Source of the DNA: Aequorivita vitellina
GTDB taxonomy: Bacteria > Bacteroidota > Bacteroidia > Flavobacteriales > Flavobacteriaceae
Assembly (NCBI RefSeq): GCF_022008365.1
Contig: NZ_JAIRBA010000002.1
Span: 1-64,000, forward strand
DNA length: 64,000 bases
Reading direction: 5' to 3'
Shown here: positions 43,070 to 51,791 of the stretch, piece after piece
How positions within the stretch are numbered: the stretch's first letter is position 1
Layout: every line of letters begins with the position of its first letter
The notes under the pieces: generated by a model
The model's database searches: none
What the model was told of the DNA's origin: nothing
The model's input: the letters and a program-made list of their open reading frames with translations, nothing else
Position numbers and translations under genes: made by a program

Positions 43070-46000
43070 ATGAGAAAAACTACCATTCCTTCATTTCGAA
43101 GTATCCTCATTTTATCGTTGACATTGGTGTTTACAATGTCTTTCGGTCAAAATTCAACAGACATTAATTTTCAGGGTGAAACCATTTCAATGCCTGAAAA
43201 TATTGCCAATTTTCAATGGAGCCAAATGCCAGAATCTTCAAAACTGGCCAACGGTTATGTGGGTTGGGTTCAATTTTATGAAACTCCCACCCAGCAAATT
43301 CAAGATGATTTTAAAAGGAACAACTTAAAGTTATTAGAATATATTCCGCACAAAACTTATCTTTTCTATTTTCCGAATAATACTGCTGTAAGCTATTTAA
43401 GAAATAGCGGTGTGCGTACTATCGTTCCGGTGGCAGCGAGTGCAAAAATTTCTTCAACTTTAAAAAATCCGCCGTATGATAACTGGGCGATGGACGGCGA
43501 TAATATTTTGGTTACGCTTCAGTTTCACAAATTTGTTGATGTTAATTATGTAATTCAGCAATTGGCGGAGCATCAAATAGCGGTAAAACAACAATACAAG
43601 GGTGCAAATAACATAGACCTTTCCATTCCAAATAATTGTTTAGAAGATTTGGCAAATATGCCTTTCGTAAAATGGGTTGAATTAATAGTGGCGCCATCTG
43701 TTAAGGATGATACGCGTGGCCGAAGCTTGCACCGCTCCAGCAATTTAGATACGCAAACTACAGCTGGAAGAAATTACACAGGTCTTGATATAGGCGTAAT
43801 GTGCCGTGATGATGGTATTGTGGGACCACACATTGATTTTCAAGGAAGAATAGACAATACTATGGCAACTGGTACGGGCCAAACCCACGGCGATGGTGTT
43901 TCGGGTATTATGGCTGGAGCCGGAAATCTTAATCCGTCTAATAGAGGAATGGCCGCGGGGTCAATGCTATATGTGGTGAACTATCAGCCCAACTTTTTAG
44001 ATACTCCAACTGTTTCACTTATTAATAGTGGAGATGCTGTAATTACCAATTCTTCATATAGTAACGGATGTAACGCAGGGTATACTACTATTACCCAAAC
44101 GGTAGATACACAAGTAAAAACGTTACCGAATTTACAACATACTTTTTCGGCTGGAAATTCTAACAATAACAATTGTGGATATGGCGCCGGCAATCAATGG
44201 GGTAATATTACAGGTGGGCACAAACAAGGAAAAAACGTAATTGCAACTGCAAACGTATTTTTTGATGGTTCATTGGTAAATTCAAGTAGCCGTGGTCCAG
44301 CACACGATGGCCGCATTAAGCCCGATATTGCTGCTAATGGCCAAAACCAAATTTCTACTGCTGAAAATAATACGTATCAAAGTTTTGGTGGTACTTCGGG
44401 TGCTTCACCTGGAATTGCGGGTGTGGCTGCGCAGCTTTATCAAGCATATTCCGAAGCAAACGGCAATGTGTTACCACCGTCTGCACTTATTAAGGCAGCA
44501 ATGCTTAACACTGCAAACGACGCCGGAAATGTAGGGCCCGATTATAAATTTGGTTGGGGAATTGTAAACGGTCTGCGCGCTGCAAAGCTTATTGAAGATA
44601 ACCGTTTTCTATCTGATCAAGTTACACAGGGCAATTCAAACAACCACAACATAAATGTGCCTGCAGGAACCAAACAAGTTCGATTTATGGTTTATTGGAG
44701 TGATACTCCGGCTTCACCAGGAGCAAATCCTGCATTGGTAAACGATTTAGATTTATTGGTTACAGATCCGTCAAGCACGGTTTTAGAGCCTTTTATTTTA
44801 GATCCAACACCAAATCCGGTTACCTTGAATCTTCCTGCCACCAATGGTCCCGACCATTTAAATAATATGGAACAAGTTCTTATTAATAATCCGGCGGCGG
44901 GTAATTACACAATTAATGTTGACGGATTTAATGTTCCCGTTGGTCCTCAGGAATATTTTGTAGTTTATGAAATTATTTCAGATAACATTACAGTTACCTA
45001 CCCAAATGCGGGTGAAAGTTTTGTTCCGGGCGAGACAGAATCAATTCATTGGGATGCGGTTCCTGTAAACACTACTTCAGACTTTGTACTTGAGTATTCA
45101 GTTGACAACGGAGGGAGTTGGAATGCCATTGCAACAGTGTCAAACACAACTACCAATTATGGTTGGAATGTTCCTAATTCTGTAACAGGGAGTGCTTTAA
45201 TTAGGGTTAGTAACGGAGCTTCGCAAGATGTTAGCGACGAAAATTTCTCTATCGCACCATTGGTTACTGGATTACAATTAAACCAAGTTTGTCCAGATGA
45301 AGCAACCTTTGCATGGAGTGCAGTAACTGGAGCTGAATCGTATGATTTATATATTCTGGGTGATAAATATATGGAAGTAGTTGGTACTTCTGCTACCAAT
45401 AGTATTACAGTTCCAATCACCGATCCAACTGAGCCAATGTGGTTTGCAGCTGTTGCAAAAAATGCAACCGATAATTGGGAAAGTAGAAGAACTATTGCTA
45501 CTTATTATGCGGGTGGATTATTAAATTGTTCGTTAGCAAATGATGTGGGAATTGTTAGTAATAACGACCCGAGCGATTTCAACTTAGTTTGTAATCCTGG
45601 ACCTGCAATTGTTTCGGTATTAATAATTAATACAGGTGTAGCTTCGCAAAGTAATTTTCCTGTTAGTTATCAATTAGATAGCGGATCTGTTGTAACTGAA
45701 ACCTTTTCTGGAACCGTTGCTTCGGGCCAACAAGAGGTTTATGACTTTACTACTCCATTAGAAATTACAACTGCCGGCACTTATACTCTTAATGTATCTG
45801 TAGATTTAAGTGGCGATGAAAACCCGAATAACGACACAGACGCACTTACTTTTTATGCTGCCACCAGCGCCGAACAGTTAGATTATGCCGAACCATTTGA
45901 TGTAAACGGAGTGCCACCAGCTGGATGGACTATTATAAATCCAGATAATGAAGATACTTGGGTTCAACGTACAACTGTGGGTAGCGATGGCTCTCAGACG

Positions 46001-46669
46001 GTAACTGCTTATATAGATAACTTTGGTTATAATGGGCAAGGTGCAGAAGACAGTTTAGAAACATTGTTTATAGATTTAACAATGGCAAGCTCAGCTGCTT
46101 TAGATTTTGATTTAGCAAAAGCTCAATATTCATCTGGTTTCTCAGACGCATTTAGAGTTGATATTTCGGTTGATTGTGGCGCCACTTTCACGCAAATCTA
46201 TTATAAAGATGGGCTAGATTTATCTACTGTTTCAGGATATGTAACTAGTAATTGGAGTCCTACCTCTGCTGGAGATTGGCGTACTGAAACTATTGATTTA
46301 GCTCCTTATTTGGGAGAAAATGTTCAATTTCGTTTTGTAAATATCAATGGTTATGGTAATGGTACATTTATCGATAATATTAATGTAAGCGGTGTTTTAA
46401 ACGTTGTGGAAGAAGATTTTGCAAAGCTTGCAGTTTATCCAAATCCAGCTTCGAGCGAAGTATTTATTAATTTAAATAATGCTGTGCAAGACAATGTTTC
46501 CATTAGCTTATTCAACAGCTTGGGGCAACGCCTTCAAACTGTTTCAGAAAGCCAAATGGCTGGGAAAACGGTGGGTGTACTAAATGTTTCAGGGTATGCA
46601 AGCGGCGTTTATTTTATAACTATTAAAGCAGGAGAGAAGCTTGCAACCAAAAAATTGATAGTTCAATAA
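43070..46669 (+). CDS. Secreted S8 (subtilisin-type) protease with T9SS signal
   Basis: This 1199-residue protein is a secreted serine peptidase. A signal peptide (ILILSLTLVFTMSFGQ) is followed by a propeptide of about 200 residues and the S8 domain. The catalytic Asp lies in IGVMCRDDGIVGPHIDFQG, the His in GQTHGDGVSGIMAGAG, and the Ser in FGGTSGASPGIAGVAA. A P-domain-like beta-sandwich, a fibronectin-like region and a CARDB-like region follow. The C-terminus is a T9SS type A domain (KLAVYPNPASSEVFINL to KLIVQ). I start at the ATG at 43070, which begins the signal peptide; an in-frame TTG 66 bases earlier adds a non-signal extension. Confidence 0.93.
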   Translation: MRKTTIPSFRSILILSLTLVFTMSFGQNSTDINFQGETISMPENIANFQWSQMPESSKLANGYVGWVQFYETPTQQIQDDFKRNNLKLLEYIPHKTYLFYFPNNTAVSYLRNSGVRTIVPVAASAKISSTLKNPPYDNWAMDGDNILVTLQFHKFVDVNYVIQQLAEHQIAVKQQYKGANNIDLSIPNNCLEDLANMPFVKWVELIVAPSVKDDTRGRSLHRSSNLDTQTTAGRNYTGLDIGVMCRDDGIVGPHIDFQGRIDNTMATGTGQTHGDGVSGIMAGAGNLNPSNRGMAAGSMLYVVNYQPNFLDTPTVSLINSGDAVITNSSYSNGCNAGYTTITQTVDTQVKTLPNLQHTFSAGNSNNNNCGYGAGNQWGNITGGHKQGKNVIATANVFFDGSLVNSSSRGPAHDGRIKPDIAANGQNQISTAENNTYQSFGGTSGASPGIAGVAAQLYQAYSEANGNVLPPSALIKAAMLNTANDAGNVGPDYKFGWGIVNGLRAAKLIEDNRFLSDQVTQGNSNNHNINVPAGTKQVRFMVYWSDTPASPGANPALVNDLDLLVTDPSSTVLEPFILDPTPNPVTLNLPATNGPDHLNNMEQVLINNPAAGNYTINVDGFNVPVGPQEYFVVYEIISDNITVTYPNAGESFVPGETESIHWDAVPVNTTSDFVLEYSVDNGGSWNAIATVSNTTTNYGWNVPNSVTGSALIRVSNGASQDVSDENFSIAPLVTGLQLNQVCPDEATFAWSAVTGAESYDLYILGDKYMEVVGTSATNSITVPITDPTEPMWFAAVAKNATDNWESRRTIATYYAGGLLNCSLANDVGIVSNNDPSDFNLVCNPGPAIVSVLIINTGVASQSNFPVSYQLDSGSVVTETFSGTVASGQQEVYDFTTPLEITTAGTYTLNVSVDLSGDENPNNDTDALTFYAATSAEQLDYAEPFDVNGVPPAGWTIINPDNEDTWVQRTTVGSDGSQTVTAYIDNFGYNGQGAEDSLETLFIDLTMASSAALDFDLAKAQYSSGFSDAFRVDISVDCGATFTQIYYKDGLDLSTVSGYVTSNWSPTSAGDWRTETIDLAPYLGENVQFRFVNINGYGNGTFIDNINVSGVLNVVEEDFAKLAVYPNPASSEVFINLNNAVQDNVSISLFNSLGQRLQTVSESQMAGKTVGVLNVSGYASGVYFITIKAGEKLATKKLIVQ

Positions 46670-46696
46670 TCAAATCAATTTATAATTCAAATTAAG

Positions 46697-46725
46697 AAGG
46701 GAGCCATTGCGGCTCCCTTTTTTTA
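46697..46725 (+). terminator. Terminator of the S8 protease gene
   Basis: AAGGGAGCC (46697-46705) pairs with GGCTCCCTT (46711-46719), then T7. The tail overlaps the end of the convergent EnvC-like gene. Confidence 0.9.
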
Positions 46726-48012
46726 CATTCTATAAATCCAATCCGCTGGATTTATTTTTGTTTTATTTTGATAAATATAAAACTTTAAAACGGTTCGTCC
46801 TTCGGTTGGACTTTTGGCCACAGTGCCAATGGTTTGCTTGGTGGCAACCTTATCGCCTTTTTTCACTGTAACGGAAGCAAGATTGCTATAAACCGAAATA
46901 TAATCGCCGTGTTGAATAAAGATTACCTTGTTAGCGCCTTTAATAATTTGAATAGACATAACCTGCCCTTCAAAAATAGAGCGAACTTGCTCGTTATCTG
47001 CTGTTGCAATTTCAACACCGCTACTGTTTGTGGTTACATTCGGAAACTGTGGGTGTTGATGTCTTCCAAAACTTTTTACAACCATTCCTTTTTCCACCGG
47101 CCACGGAAGTTTTCCTTTATTGCTTGTAAAACTTGCTGCTAAAGCTTTGTCTTCAGCTGTTAAGGCAAACTCTTCTGCTTTTGCAGGTTTGGTAATCACA
47201 TTTTTTGTATCGGGTGAGGAAGATCCGCTGCCTTTTGCCTTCGCTGCTGCAAGTGCTTTTTCGCGGGCAATTCTATTGGCTTCTTCAATTGCAGCTCTAA
47301 TAAGTTCATCTATCTGTTTGTCTATGGCATCTGCTTGTTTTTGTTTTGTTTTAATTTGTGCGGCAAACTTACTTTCGTCTTTTTTCAAAGTAGCTATCAA
47401 TGTGCGTTGATCTTTTCGCTCTTCGGTTAATTGCGCTTTGGCAACTTCGTTTTCGGCTATTAGTTTTTGTTTTCTTTTCTTTTGTGAAATTAAATCTGCG
47501 TTCAGTTGTTGCAGCTCCTCTGTTTTTATTCGAATTCCTTCGCCTTGCTTTTTTCTGAATTTAGCATATTGCTTCATATATTGAACGCGTTTGTACGCCT
47601 GTAAAAAATTCTGTGAAGACAGTAAAAACATTATCCGACTCTGCTGATTTTTGCTTTTGTAAGATTTCTGAATCATCGCAGCATAATCTGCTTTCATTAT
47701 TTTTAATTCTTCGCGGAGCGTACTAATTTTCTCAATATTATTATTAATATTTCGGGTAAGTAAGTTGGCTTGTTGATTGGTGACGCGAATTAAATTTTCG
47801 GTTGCCGAAATGCGTTGGTTTAAATCTTCTACCTGCGAAAGCACAGATTTTTCCTCCTTTTTTGTTTTGAAAAGAAGCGAATTTATCTGCTTTATTTCTT
47901 CAAGAATAGCTTGTCGTTTTTCTTCCAGTTGCTTCTGTTTATCTATTTGAGCAGAAACAGAAACCGAAATTATACAAACGAATAAAATAAGATATGTGCG
48001 AAACTGCTTCAT
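46723..48012 (-). CDS. EnvC-like amidase activator (degenerate LytM/M23)
   Basis: This 429-residue exported protein has a signal peptide (YLILFVCIISVSVSAQ), a long coiled coil at about residues 25-250 (KQLEEKRQAILEEIKQINS and on), an Ala/Lys linker and a C-terminal LytM domain. The LytM domain lacks the usual zinc ligands: SSGVEIAT replaces HxGxDIA, and YSNL stands where YxHL is expected. It is therefore probably not a hydrolase but an activator of cell-wall amidases at division, as EnvC is. It is directly followed upstream by the DUF4292 gene without a gap, suggesting one operon. Confidence 0.92.
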   Translation of the reverse strand: MKQFRTYLILFVCIISVSVSAQIDKQKQLEEKRQAILEEIKQINSLLFKTKKEEKSVLSQVEDLNQRISATENLIRVTNQQANLLTRNINNNIEKISTLREELKIMKADYAAMIQKSYKSKNQQSRIMFLLSSQNFLQAYKRVQYMKQYAKFRKKQGEGIRIKTEELQQLNADLISQKKRKQKLIAENEVAKAQLTEERKDQRTLIATLKKDESKFAAQIKTKQKQADAIDKQIDELIRAAIEEANRIAREKALAAAKAKGSGSSSPDTKNVITKPAKAEEFALTAEDKALAASFTSNKGKLPWPVEKGMVVKSFGRHQHPQFPNVTTNSSGVEIATADNEQVRSIFEGQVMSIQIIKGANKVIFIQHGDYISVYSNLASVTVKKGDKVATKQTIGTVAKSPTEGRTVLKFYIYQNKTKINPADWIYRM

Positions 48013-48777
48013 TTAATTAAGTTGGATTTCTTCGTAACCTTGTGGAATTTCAAACGGGAAACTCACGTTTGCATTTACATCTATTTTTCTGTAATTGATT
48101 TCTATTTTTGTTTTTGAACCTTTTTCCGAAGTGTCTATCAATATAGTTGAAGGAAAATATTGCCGCTCAATATTTTGATAATCGCCATAACGAATACTCA
48201 ACAGACGCTCCGCGCTGGGTTGGTACAGGTTTTCAGATGCAATTTTGAAATTTTCAGAATTTAAAAGCAAGGAATGTATAAAATCTTGCGGTTGTTGTTT
48301 GGGTTGTATTTTGAATTTATTCAAAGAAACTTCCGATTTATATTCTGAAGGATTTAAGGTGAAAATTGACTGTCCCAAAAGTAAATTTTGCGTTTGCTGA
48401 AAATTAATGGGTGTGCCAAGCCATTCGCCCAATAGAGCGAAATCGCCTTCAAAATAAGTTTTCCCGATGGTTTCGTAATAACTTACACTTGTTGGTGTTA
48501 TTAAAACTTTGGCAACGGTAATTCCTAAAATGGAAGCTTTTATCCAAATATTTTTATCTTTTTCCATCCGAAGACTTACCGTTATACTCTGCGATTTATC
48601 TTCGGTATCGTACACCAATTGTACACGCCCGGCTAAAGTTGTAAAATCTGGAGCTGCAGCTTGGTGAGCAGAAATTACTTCTTTTGCCGAAGCACTTTCA
48701 ATATTTACAATATTCTTGGCACCACCGCAGGAAGCGAGCACCAATAAAATCAATAAATAGTAGGGTTTTAGTTTCAT
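48013..48777 (-). CDS. DUF4292 lipoprotein (LolB-like fold)
   Basis: This 254-residue lipoprotein has the lipobox LLVLASC-GGA near residue 17. The mature part matches DUF4292, a Bacteroidetes family related in fold to the LolA/LolB lipoprotein carriers: FTTLAGRVQLVYDTEDKSQS, NIWIKASILGITVAKVLITP and KTYFEGDFALLGEWLG. It probably resides in the periplasmic leaflet of a membrane and may handle lipoproteins or lipids; that function is inferred. Its stop codon directly abuts the EnvC-like start, and it follows the TPR gene by six bases. Confidence 0.88.
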   Translation of the reverse strand: MKLKPYYLLILLVLASCGGAKNIVNIESASAKEVISAHQAAAPDFTTLAGRVQLVYDTEDKSQSITVSLRMEKDKNIWIKASILGITVAKVLITPTSVSYYETIGKTYFEGDFALLGEWLGTPINFQQTQNLLLGQSIFTLNPSEYKSEVSLNKFKIQPKQQPQDFIHSLLLNSENFKIASENLYQPSAERLLSIRYGDYQNIERQYFPSTILIDTSEKGSKTKIEINYRKIDVNANVSFPFEIPQGYEEIQLN

Positions 48778-48783
48778 AGAATT

Positions 48784-50160
48784 TTAGTTGGGCAATTTTG
48801 TTGCTGCGGCTTTTTCAGAATACATTTTTGCCTTTTCAGCATTGCCTTTTGCAGTGTACGCAAATGCGAGCTGTTTGTAAAAGTCTTGTTCCATTTTTGG
48901 GTCTTCCAAAATAAAATCTAAACCAGTTTCTAAACTTTCAATCGCAGCATTGCTGTTTTCGAGTGCATTATTAGCAACGCCGTTTAGCAAATAAAGAAGT
49001 GCTTGAGCAGGAAATATTTCGAGGCCTTCCGAACTCAGTTTTGCCGCGGCTTCATATTTTTTGAAATCAATTTGAAACAGAAGCGTATTTTTTAAAAGAT
49101 TGTAATTATCGGGGTCTCGAGCGATTCCTTTTTCGTAGGCATTTAGCGCATCTTCTTTTCTATTTTTTGTGGAGTAGTAATCGCCCAGTTTTTCGTAAAC
49201 GCGTCCATTTTCAACTGAAAATTGATTTACAATTTCGTTTAATTCGGACTCAAATGTGGGGTTTTCGTTCACAAACTGAATAAAATCGCCCAACACTTTA
49301 TACTTGGTTTCTTTGTCAACATCTTCCGAAGAAAAAATAATTTTCATAGACTTTATAGCTTCCGAAGAATTGTCTGCATCTAAATAAAACTTGTAAAGTG
49401 CTAAATGTACCAACTGCGATTTTGGATTACTTTTTAGCAGGCTTTTAGCGGCCTCGAAAGCTTTTTCTTTGTTGCCTTGCTCGCTATAAAGAAAAATGAG
49501 GTTTAGGTATTCTTTTTCATTTTTAGGGTTGTTGTCTATCTTTTCCTCCAGATTTTCAATGGCGCCTTCGGTATTGCCCGTAGCACGATAGATTTGAGCG
49601 CGTAAGGCATTGCGAATGTCGCTTTCACCCCAATCGTCGTCTAATGCATCTAACTGTTCCAAAGCCTTGTCATATTGCTTTGTTAACGTGTAAAGGTTGG
49701 CTAAATCTTCTCTGTAATCTTCATCAAAAGCAATTAGCCGCTGTACGAGCGGAATGGATTTTTTGTATTCTTTTTGTCGGTGATATAATTCGTAAAACTG
49801 CTCTAAAACATCAAGCCTATCGCCTTGGCTTTTCAATACTTTGTTGAAATCTGCTTCGGCTTCGTCGTATTGTTTTAAATAGGTGTGGTTTTTACCCATT
49901 TCAAAATACACAACCGCTTTGTTTTCTTCACTTTTTGCAGCTTTTTCTGCTTTGTGCAAAGCAGTGAGCGCCAATTCATAATTTTCTATGCCTTTTTGTT
50001 TTAAAGCTTCAAAAAAGTATTCCTGAAAATCATCGGTAACATCACCCAATTGATCCATTGGGTTGTGGATGGAATCGTTTTTAATTTCTTGCGCGACAAA
50101 TTGCTTAGGAAGAATTATCCCGAAGAGAATTAAAAATATGTATTTATGTTTTAGCTTCAA
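48784..50160 (-). CDS. Exported tetratricopeptide-repeat protein
   Basis: This 458-residue protein has an N-terminal signal (YIFLILFGIILPKQFVAQ) and about ten TPR helix pairs covering nearly the whole chain (for example YFEMGKNHTYLKQYDEAEADF, and KLGDYYSTKNRKEDALNAYE). TPR proteins act as scaffolds for other proteins. Its position ahead of the DUF4292 lipoprotein and EnvC-like genes suggests a periplasmic assembly factor for envelope or cell-wall proteins. No enzymatic domain is visible. Confidence 0.9.
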   Translation of the reverse strand: MKLKHKYIFLILFGIILPKQFVAQEIKNDSIHNPMDQLGDVTDDFQEYFFEALKQKGIENYELALTALHKAEKAAKSEENKAVVYFEMGKNHTYLKQYDEAEADFNKVLKSQGDRLDVLEQFYELYHRQKEYKKSIPLVQRLIAFDEDYREDLANLYTLTKQYDKALEQLDALDDDWGESDIRNALRAQIYRATGNTEGAIENLEEKIDNNPKNEKEYLNLIFLYSEQGNKEKAFEAAKSLLKSNPKSQLVHLALYKFYLDADNSSEAIKSMKIIFSSEDVDKETKYKVLGDFIQFVNENPTFESELNEIVNQFSVENGRVYEKLGDYYSTKNRKEDALNAYEKGIARDPDNYNLLKNTLLFQIDFKKYEAAAKLSSEGLEIFPAQALLYLLNGVANNALENSNAAIESLETGLDFILEDPKMEQDFYKQLAFAYTAKGNAEKAKMYSEKAAATKLPN

Positions 50161-50189
50161 ATTATATGAATCCTTTTTTCGCAGGAATT

Positions 50190-51206
50190 TTATTTCAATT
50201 CAGAATAATCGCCAATACTCACATTGGTAAACTTGCCATTAAAAGTAGCATAATTACCGATCATTGCGTTGTCTAAATTTGCATTCTTAATTGTTGAATT
50301 AGTTTGAATAATACTGTTTTTAATCGTGCTATCTTCAATTACCGTGCCTTCGCCAATAGAGGCGAATGGGCCAACAGTACTATTTTTTAGCGTTACATTT
50401 TTGCCTATAAAACAAGGCGCAATTATTTTTGAATTTTCATTGCAAATGTTTTCTGAAATCAACGGACTGTTTGCTTCGGAAAGAAAGCCTAACATTCGCT
50501 GATTGGTTTCTACAGTTACCTCTTTATTGCCGCAATCCATCCATTCATCAACCGTTCCGGTTTTGAAAATTTTCCCTGCAGCCATCATTCTTTTAATACC
50601 GTCGTTAATTTGATATTCGCCACCGTTGATAATGTTATTGTCTAAAACGTGCTGTAATTCATTTTTAAGTTGCGACACATCTTTAAAATAGTAAATACCT
50701 ATAACGGCTTGGTCGCTTACATATTCTTCGGGTTTTTCAACTAGTTCAATTATTTCGTTCTTTTCGTTGAGGTTTACTACCCCGTAAGCTTCCGGATTTT
50801 CAACTTTTTTGGTCCAGATTACAGCATCTGCTTCTTTGTTTAAATCGAAATCGGCGCGAATTAAAGTATCGGCATACGCGATGACCGCTGATCCCGAAAG
50901 TGAATCTTTGGCGCACATTATAGCGTGGCCCGTACCTTTGGGATCAAGTTGGCGATAAATAGTAGGTTTAGCGCCTAGATTTTTAGCAAGCGCTTCAAGT
51001 TCTTTAATTACATCATCGCCGAAAAAGGCGGGATCGCCCAAAATAAAAGCGATTTCATCTATTTCTTCATTTAAAACTCCAGCAATATCTTCAACCAAAC
51101 GATGAACGATTGGTTTTCCTGCAACGGGAATTAAAGGTTTTGGTACTGTAAGTGTATGTGGTCTTAAACGTGAGCCTCTCCCGGCCATTGGTACAATTAT
51201 CTTCAT
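50190..51206 (-). CDS. Sugar-phosphate nucleotidyltransferase with left-handed beta-helix
   Basis: This 338-residue protein starts with the nucleotidyltransferase signature MKIIVPMAGRGSRLRPHTLT followed by PKPLIPVAGKPI, and has AYADTLIRADFDL and GVVNLNEKNEIIELVEKPEEY. The C-terminal 90 residues have hexapeptide-like repeats (IAPCFIGKNVTLKNSTVGPF, IGEGTVIED). It probably makes a nucleotide sugar (UDP- or GDP- or dTDP-activated) for cell-surface glycans. The sugar cannot be told. The nearby flippase gene supports a role in surface polysaccharide synthesis. Confidence 0.9.
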   Translation of the reverse strand: MKIIVPMAGRGSRLRPHTLTVPKPLIPVAGKPIVHRLVEDIAGVLNEEIDEIAFILGDPAFFGDDVIKELEALAKNLGAKPTIYRQLDPKGTGHAIMCAKDSLSGSAVIAYADTLIRADFDLNKEADAVIWTKKVENPEAYGVVNLNEKNEIIELVEKPEEYVSDQAVIGIYYFKDVSQLKNELQHVLDNNIINGGEYQINDGIKRMMAAGKIFKTGTVDEWMDCGNKEVTVETNQRMLGFLSEANSPLISENICNENSKIIAPCFIGKNVTLKNSTVGPFASIGEGTVIEDSTIKNSIIQTNSTIKNANLDNAMIGNYATFNGKFTNVSIGDYSELK

Positions 51207-51212
51207 ATATAT

Positions 51213-51229
51213 GCCCTGCCAAAGGCAGG
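51213..51229. repeat. Small palindrome CCTGCC-AAA-GGCAGG
   Basis: A 6-7-bp perfect stem with a 3-base loop lies just upstream of the nucleotidyltransferase start and resembles short repeats scattered through Flavobacterial intergenic regions. Confidence 0.5.
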
Positions 51230-51256
51230 TGTTTTATTAAATTGATTATTTATTTT

Positions 51257-51285
51257 AATGTGTACGCCACAAATCGCGTCTCTAC
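51257..51285. repeat. Degenerate palindromic repeat next to dut
   Basis: GTGTACGC...GCGTCTCTAC forms an imperfect palindrome abutting the dut stop codon. It looks like a decayed copy of a GTAGAGACGCGAT-type repeat. Confidence 0.35.
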
Positions 51286-51287
51286 AA

Positions 51288-51722
51288 TTACTTTGTTCCA
51301 GTAGAGCCAAAACCCCCAGCACCGCGCGAAGTATCGCTCAATTCGTCTGCCTCTTCCCAAACGGCGCGTTCGTGTTTTGCAATTACTAATTGGGCAATGC
51401 GCTCGCCGTGTTCTATGGTAAAATCTTCGTTGGAAAGGTTTACTAAAATCACTCCAATTTCGCCGCGGTAATCGGCATCGATGGTTCCGGGGGAATTTAA
51501 AACCGTGACTCCTTTTTTGGCTGCCAAACCGCTTCGTGGGCGAACTTGCGCCTCATAACCAATCGGCAATTCTATAAAAAGTCCGGTTTTTACAATGGCA
51601 CGCTGCAATGGTTTTAAAGTTGAAGGCGCGTCAACGTTTGCCCGCAAATCCATTCCTGCCGAAGCAATGGTTTCGTACGAAGGCAGCGGATGGTTTGATT
51701 TGTTGATTATTTTAATTTTCAT
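51288..51722 (-). CDS. dut: dUTP diphosphatase
   Basis: Dut hydrolyses dUTP to dUMP, keeping uracil out of DNA and supplying dTMP synthesis. The 144 residues show the trimeric dUTPase motifs: ASAGMDLRA (motif 1), [18 protein letters not shown] (motifs 2 and 3), [15 protein letters not shown] and a C-terminal GAGGFGSTG (motif 5). It lies in the minus-strand envelope cluster between a flippase and a nucleotidyltransferase, with repeat elements on both sides. Confidence 0.97.
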   Translation of the reverse strand: MKIKIINKSNHPLPSYETIASAGMDLRANVDAPSTLKPLQRAIVKTGLFIELPIGYEAQVRPRSGLAAKKGVTVLNSPGTIDADYRGEIGVILVNLSNEDFTIEHGERIAQLVIAKHERAVWEEADELSDTSRGAGGFGSTGTK

Positions 51723-51742
51723 ATATTTTTTAATGGTTCCAA

Positions 51743-51786
51743 TCGACTCCGCTCAGGGAACAATTACGATTATTGAACGGAGCCGA
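51743..51786. repeat. REP-like imperfect palindrome
   Basis: TCGACTCCGCTCA (51743-51755) pairs at 11 of 13 positions with TGAACGGAGCCGA (51774-51786). Its GAGCGnAGTCGA core matches the perfect palindrome at 11696-11733, so both belong to one repeat family. Confidence 0.65.
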
Positions 51787-51791
51787 AATGA

